DNA from: Anaeramoeba flamelloides
Lineage: Eukaryota > Metamonada > Anaeramoebidae
Length of the DNA stretch: 64,000 nt
NCBI GenBank assembly: GCA_027625915.1
Contig: JANTQA010000021.1
Coordinates: 2,976,001 to 3,040,000, forward strand
Direction of reading: 5' to 3'
The translations under genes and the position numbers were made by a program. Below the pieces are notes generated by a model. The model saw only the letters and a list, made by a program, of their open reading frames with translations. It ran no database searches and was not told the DNA's origin. Positions 61,112-64,000 of the stretch are shown in pieces; position 1 is the stretch's first letter; every line of letters begins with the position of its first letter.

Positions 61112-63659
61112 TTCTAATACCTGTAATAATTTGTAGAGTAGATTCAATTCCAAGATAATTGATATGCTCTCACTTGGTTTGGCAATATTTCTAAATACTA
61201 TTAAGGGTTCAGGATGTGTTGTGAAGTGTCTATGTTTTCTTGAGATTTTCTATTTTATTAATACAATTTCTTGATTTTCAGAATTAAACGAATACTCTTG
61301 GAAACCTATCGACACTTTTTGTAATTTATGGGATTAGTTTCACTATCTAAATATCCCTATAATCAAAGTATTTTATTATTGGGTATAACAATATTAGTGT
61401 GCCATGGTTCAAATGTCTCTAAAAAATCTATTATTAATCTAATTGCACAATAAATTATTAAACAATATATTATTCCATTTTTTATGAATGATCACAATAA
61501 AAATTTTGATTTATGGAATTTTTTTTTTTATTTCATTCCCTAACCTAAAAATAGAAACTCCAAAATATTAATTTTTCAGTATTTTATAATGTATCTTTAG
61601 AACTTTCCAAAATTAACTATTTTTTTAATTTTTAATTTTCAAAGATTAACTCTATAATCATCTACAGAAAAAAATCAAAGATAGATTAGTTTTAGTTTCC
61701 TTTTTATAAATTTAATTGTAAAATCAATATATAATTACTATTTCAGATATAATTGGTTAAAAAAATCTATTGGTTAATTATTTAATTTTTTACAAAAAAA
61801 CAAATTTTTTAACTATTAATCTATATATTGCCACAAATTTTTCAAAGATATTTTGCAACTTTCGAGTCTTTATATTGATAATTAAACCTTTAAATTTGTA
61901 TCAAAATGCAGATTTATTTCTGAAATTGTTATTTTTTTTTACTAAAATTTGGATCATTTTTAATTGATTGAGATCAATAAATATTACTAATTAACTAATT
62001 TATTTTTTTATAGGACTTAGATTCCGGTACACTAATGTAATTTATATCCAATCACAACTTACGTTAACTTTAGGCTTCTTATTGGCGGGACACAACACCT
62101 TAAGAATTAAAAAAAAAATATGTAATTTTTGTGTTATTTCATAAATCACTCAAAATAAAACCACAATATTCAAATAGTCAAAAGAATTGAATTAAATCTG
62201 AGATTTTACTCTATATTTTTAAATTTTGGAAACCCTAACAGTGTTTTTTTTTAATTTACTTTTTGATATAAATAGAAAAATATATAAATATTCTGTTTAT
62301 TTCAAAAAAAATAAAAAAAACAACTGAACAGAAAAACCAAAGAATAAATAGTTGTATTTATAATTATAATGAATAATTATTTCCTTCATCAAAATAATTG
62401 GTCATCTATTTGAAATATAATTATTCAATATAAAATACTTTTAAAACATAAAAAAACCCCATTCTAAATAGAAAAAAAATCTAATTCTTACATGAATATT
62501 GTTTTATTCAAAAGTCAATTCTACTTTATAGCAATTCGACATCACCAATTTTCAAATAAAAAAAAATGATGATTTTTAAACTCAATATTTTTTGATAATC
62601 TGATTGAAATTGTTAAAAATTAAGTCATTATTTTTTTCAATATTTTGATTAAATAATCATCTTAGCTATTTCGTAACAATTAGACAAATGACTTTTAAAT
62701 TATATTTATTAAACTCAATCTTCATAAAACTATTTAAATTTACAAAATCATTAAAAACCATTTACTGGTACATTAAAACTATTCAATTTATTTTTTATTA
62801 TGGAATTACTTAAATAAATATAATAAAATATCTAATCTAAATTTTATACGATATTTTTTAGAGATAAAAAAATGTTCTTAATTATTATCTTTTTGATCCA
62901 AAAATCCCATTCATAACTGTTTACACTCAAAAAATTTCTCCAATCGAATGAAAACATATAAATACATTTAATTGTTTAAAAAGTTACTGACACTTAACAT
63001 ATTTCCAGTTTTTCAGTGCAATTGATTGTGTATTATTCTCTAAAAAAAGTACTATTTTTTTTTTTTCATTTTTTGGAAATAATCTAAAACATTTTTTGAA
63101 ATAAATACAATATTCATTGAATCAATTGAAATTAATATTTATCTGAATTTTATCGTCAATTAATAAATAGGACAACTAAAAAAGATGATTTTTTATGAAA
63201 TGTATGAAAACAATTACCCTGTTTTTTCAGAAATACCTTATAAATTGACAAAAAATGTTTATCTTAAAAACATATTTTGAAAACAAATACTTTTATAACT
63301 AAACCAAAACACATTACAATGAGAATAAAAAAAATATTGAATTTAATTTATTTTGGTTACCATATTTATCTATACATTTTATCAAAAGTAAGTAACAACA
63401 ATATTAAATTACGATTTCACAATTTATTGTAGTAATATATTTTCATACATTACAATCTTTTGAGTATTATCAACTATATTTAGACACTACACCCCAAATC
63501 AATGTTATTAACACCCCGAAAGTTATTTTTTATAAACCTTATTAAAATAAATTATATACGGAATATCAAATTCTAACCTTTCACTAATTGGTGTGTTAAC
63601 ACTTTTTTCTAAAGTCCAATATTAAAAAAAAAAAATAAATAATTATCAATACTAAAAAT
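61112..63659. other. AT-rich right-hand spacer with exon-like patches
   Basis: 61200-61290 resembles the palindromic-module family (GTTGTGAAGTGTCTATGTTT, CTTGAGATTTTCTATTTTAT). After TTTTCAG at 61281 a short frame reads IKRILLETYRHFL and stops. After TTTTATAG at 62014 one frame reads DLDSGTLM and stops, another LRFRYTNVIYIQSQLTLTLG. 62160-62330 is palindromic cluster 4. 63503 and 63585 form a small inverted pair (GTTATTAACACC / GGTGTGTTAACAC). No gene could be assembled. Confidence 0.4.
62160..62330. repeat. Palindromic-module cluster 4
   Basis: AAAAGAATTGAATTAAATCT, then a complementary GATTTTACTCTATATTTTTA, then TTTTGGAAACCCTAACAGTG. Same module as at 28175, 35766 and 40350. Confidence 0.65.
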
Positions 63660-64000
63660 CAAGGGTGTGTTTACAATGTTGGAAAGATTACAACTCAAAT
63701 TAAATTGGTAAAATTGTTTAAATTCTATAAACAATTATTGATCAATCAAATGGCTAGATACCATTAACTAATTTTATTTGAGTTATTTTATTTCAAAGAA
63801 ACTCAACTTTATACCTAATATCAATAGTTTAAAAATTTCTTCGATCATGTGAAACAAGTTACGTAAAACAAAAAATGAAATGAAAACAAAAAAACTAAAA
63901 GATGAAAAAATGATTTTCATATTTTCCAAAAATCAAAATTTATTTCCAATTTGAATGAAATTGTATAATTTTGATTCTTTTAACTGTTTTAACTGTGTGG
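63660..64000. mobile_element. MITE family A, copy 5, cut by window end
   Basis: Collinear with copy 2: ATTGATCAATCAAATGG, GATACCATTAACTAATT, AACTCAACTTTATACCTAAT, ACAAGTTACGTAAAAC and TTAACTGTTTTAACTGTGTG. The right terminal repeat would lie just past 64000; the left end is diverged. Confidence 0.75.

Overview
The window is a very AT-rich nuclear segment from a microbial eukaryote. Its genes are split by spliceosomal introns (mostly GTAAG...AG, many in phase 0). They sit among homopolymer tracts, (TA)n microsatellites and many small inverted-repeat transposons. The gene set (actin, LIM protein, RGS protein, RasGAP, cAMP-receptor-like GPCR, glia maturation factor, LSm8) fits a motile amoeboid or amoeboflagellate protist such as Anaeramoeba or another Amoebozoa-like lineage. 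The species cannot be fixed from the sequence, so this is inference. No rRNA, tRNA, CRISPR, LTR element or virus-like element was recognised.

Layout: 1-2038 is the 3' part of a LIM-domain gene built from duplicated exon-intron units, one intron carrying a Tc1/mariner relic. 2.1-8.9 kb is mostly non-coding, with MITEs and weak ORFs. 8966-16495 is a four-exon gene encoding a coiled coil, an RGS domain and a DUF547 domain. 20354-27641 is a four-exon CH-like/coiled-coil/RasGAP gene whose catalytic arginine position is lysine. 27.8-29.8 kb is a three-level nest of repeats. 30758-31861 (-) encodes a charged coiled-coil protein, divergent from 32609-39963, a four-exon LSm8 gene. The 5.4-kb second intron of LSm8 holds a decayed LINE and its associated repeats. 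40-45 kb is repeat debris. 45369-46493 (-) is an intronless actin gene. 48.8-50.8 kb is a diverged segmental duplication with a MITE in one copy. 53787-55083 is a two-exon cAMP-receptor-like GPCR. 55.7-59.2 kb holds MITEs and an 800-bp long-TIR element nested in another. 60036-60787 (-) is a glia maturation factor gene in small exons. The right end is AT-rich debris and a truncated MITE.

The recognisable genes mostly concern actin dynamics and G-protein or Ras signalling (GPCR, RGS, RasGAP, LIM, actin, GMF). They are independent transcription units on both strands, not an operon. LSm8 and GMF were found only by joining short exons, so other short-exon genes may still be hidden. Most spacer DNA is explained by MITE families, two of which (A and B) share terminal repeats with the Tc1/mariner relic.
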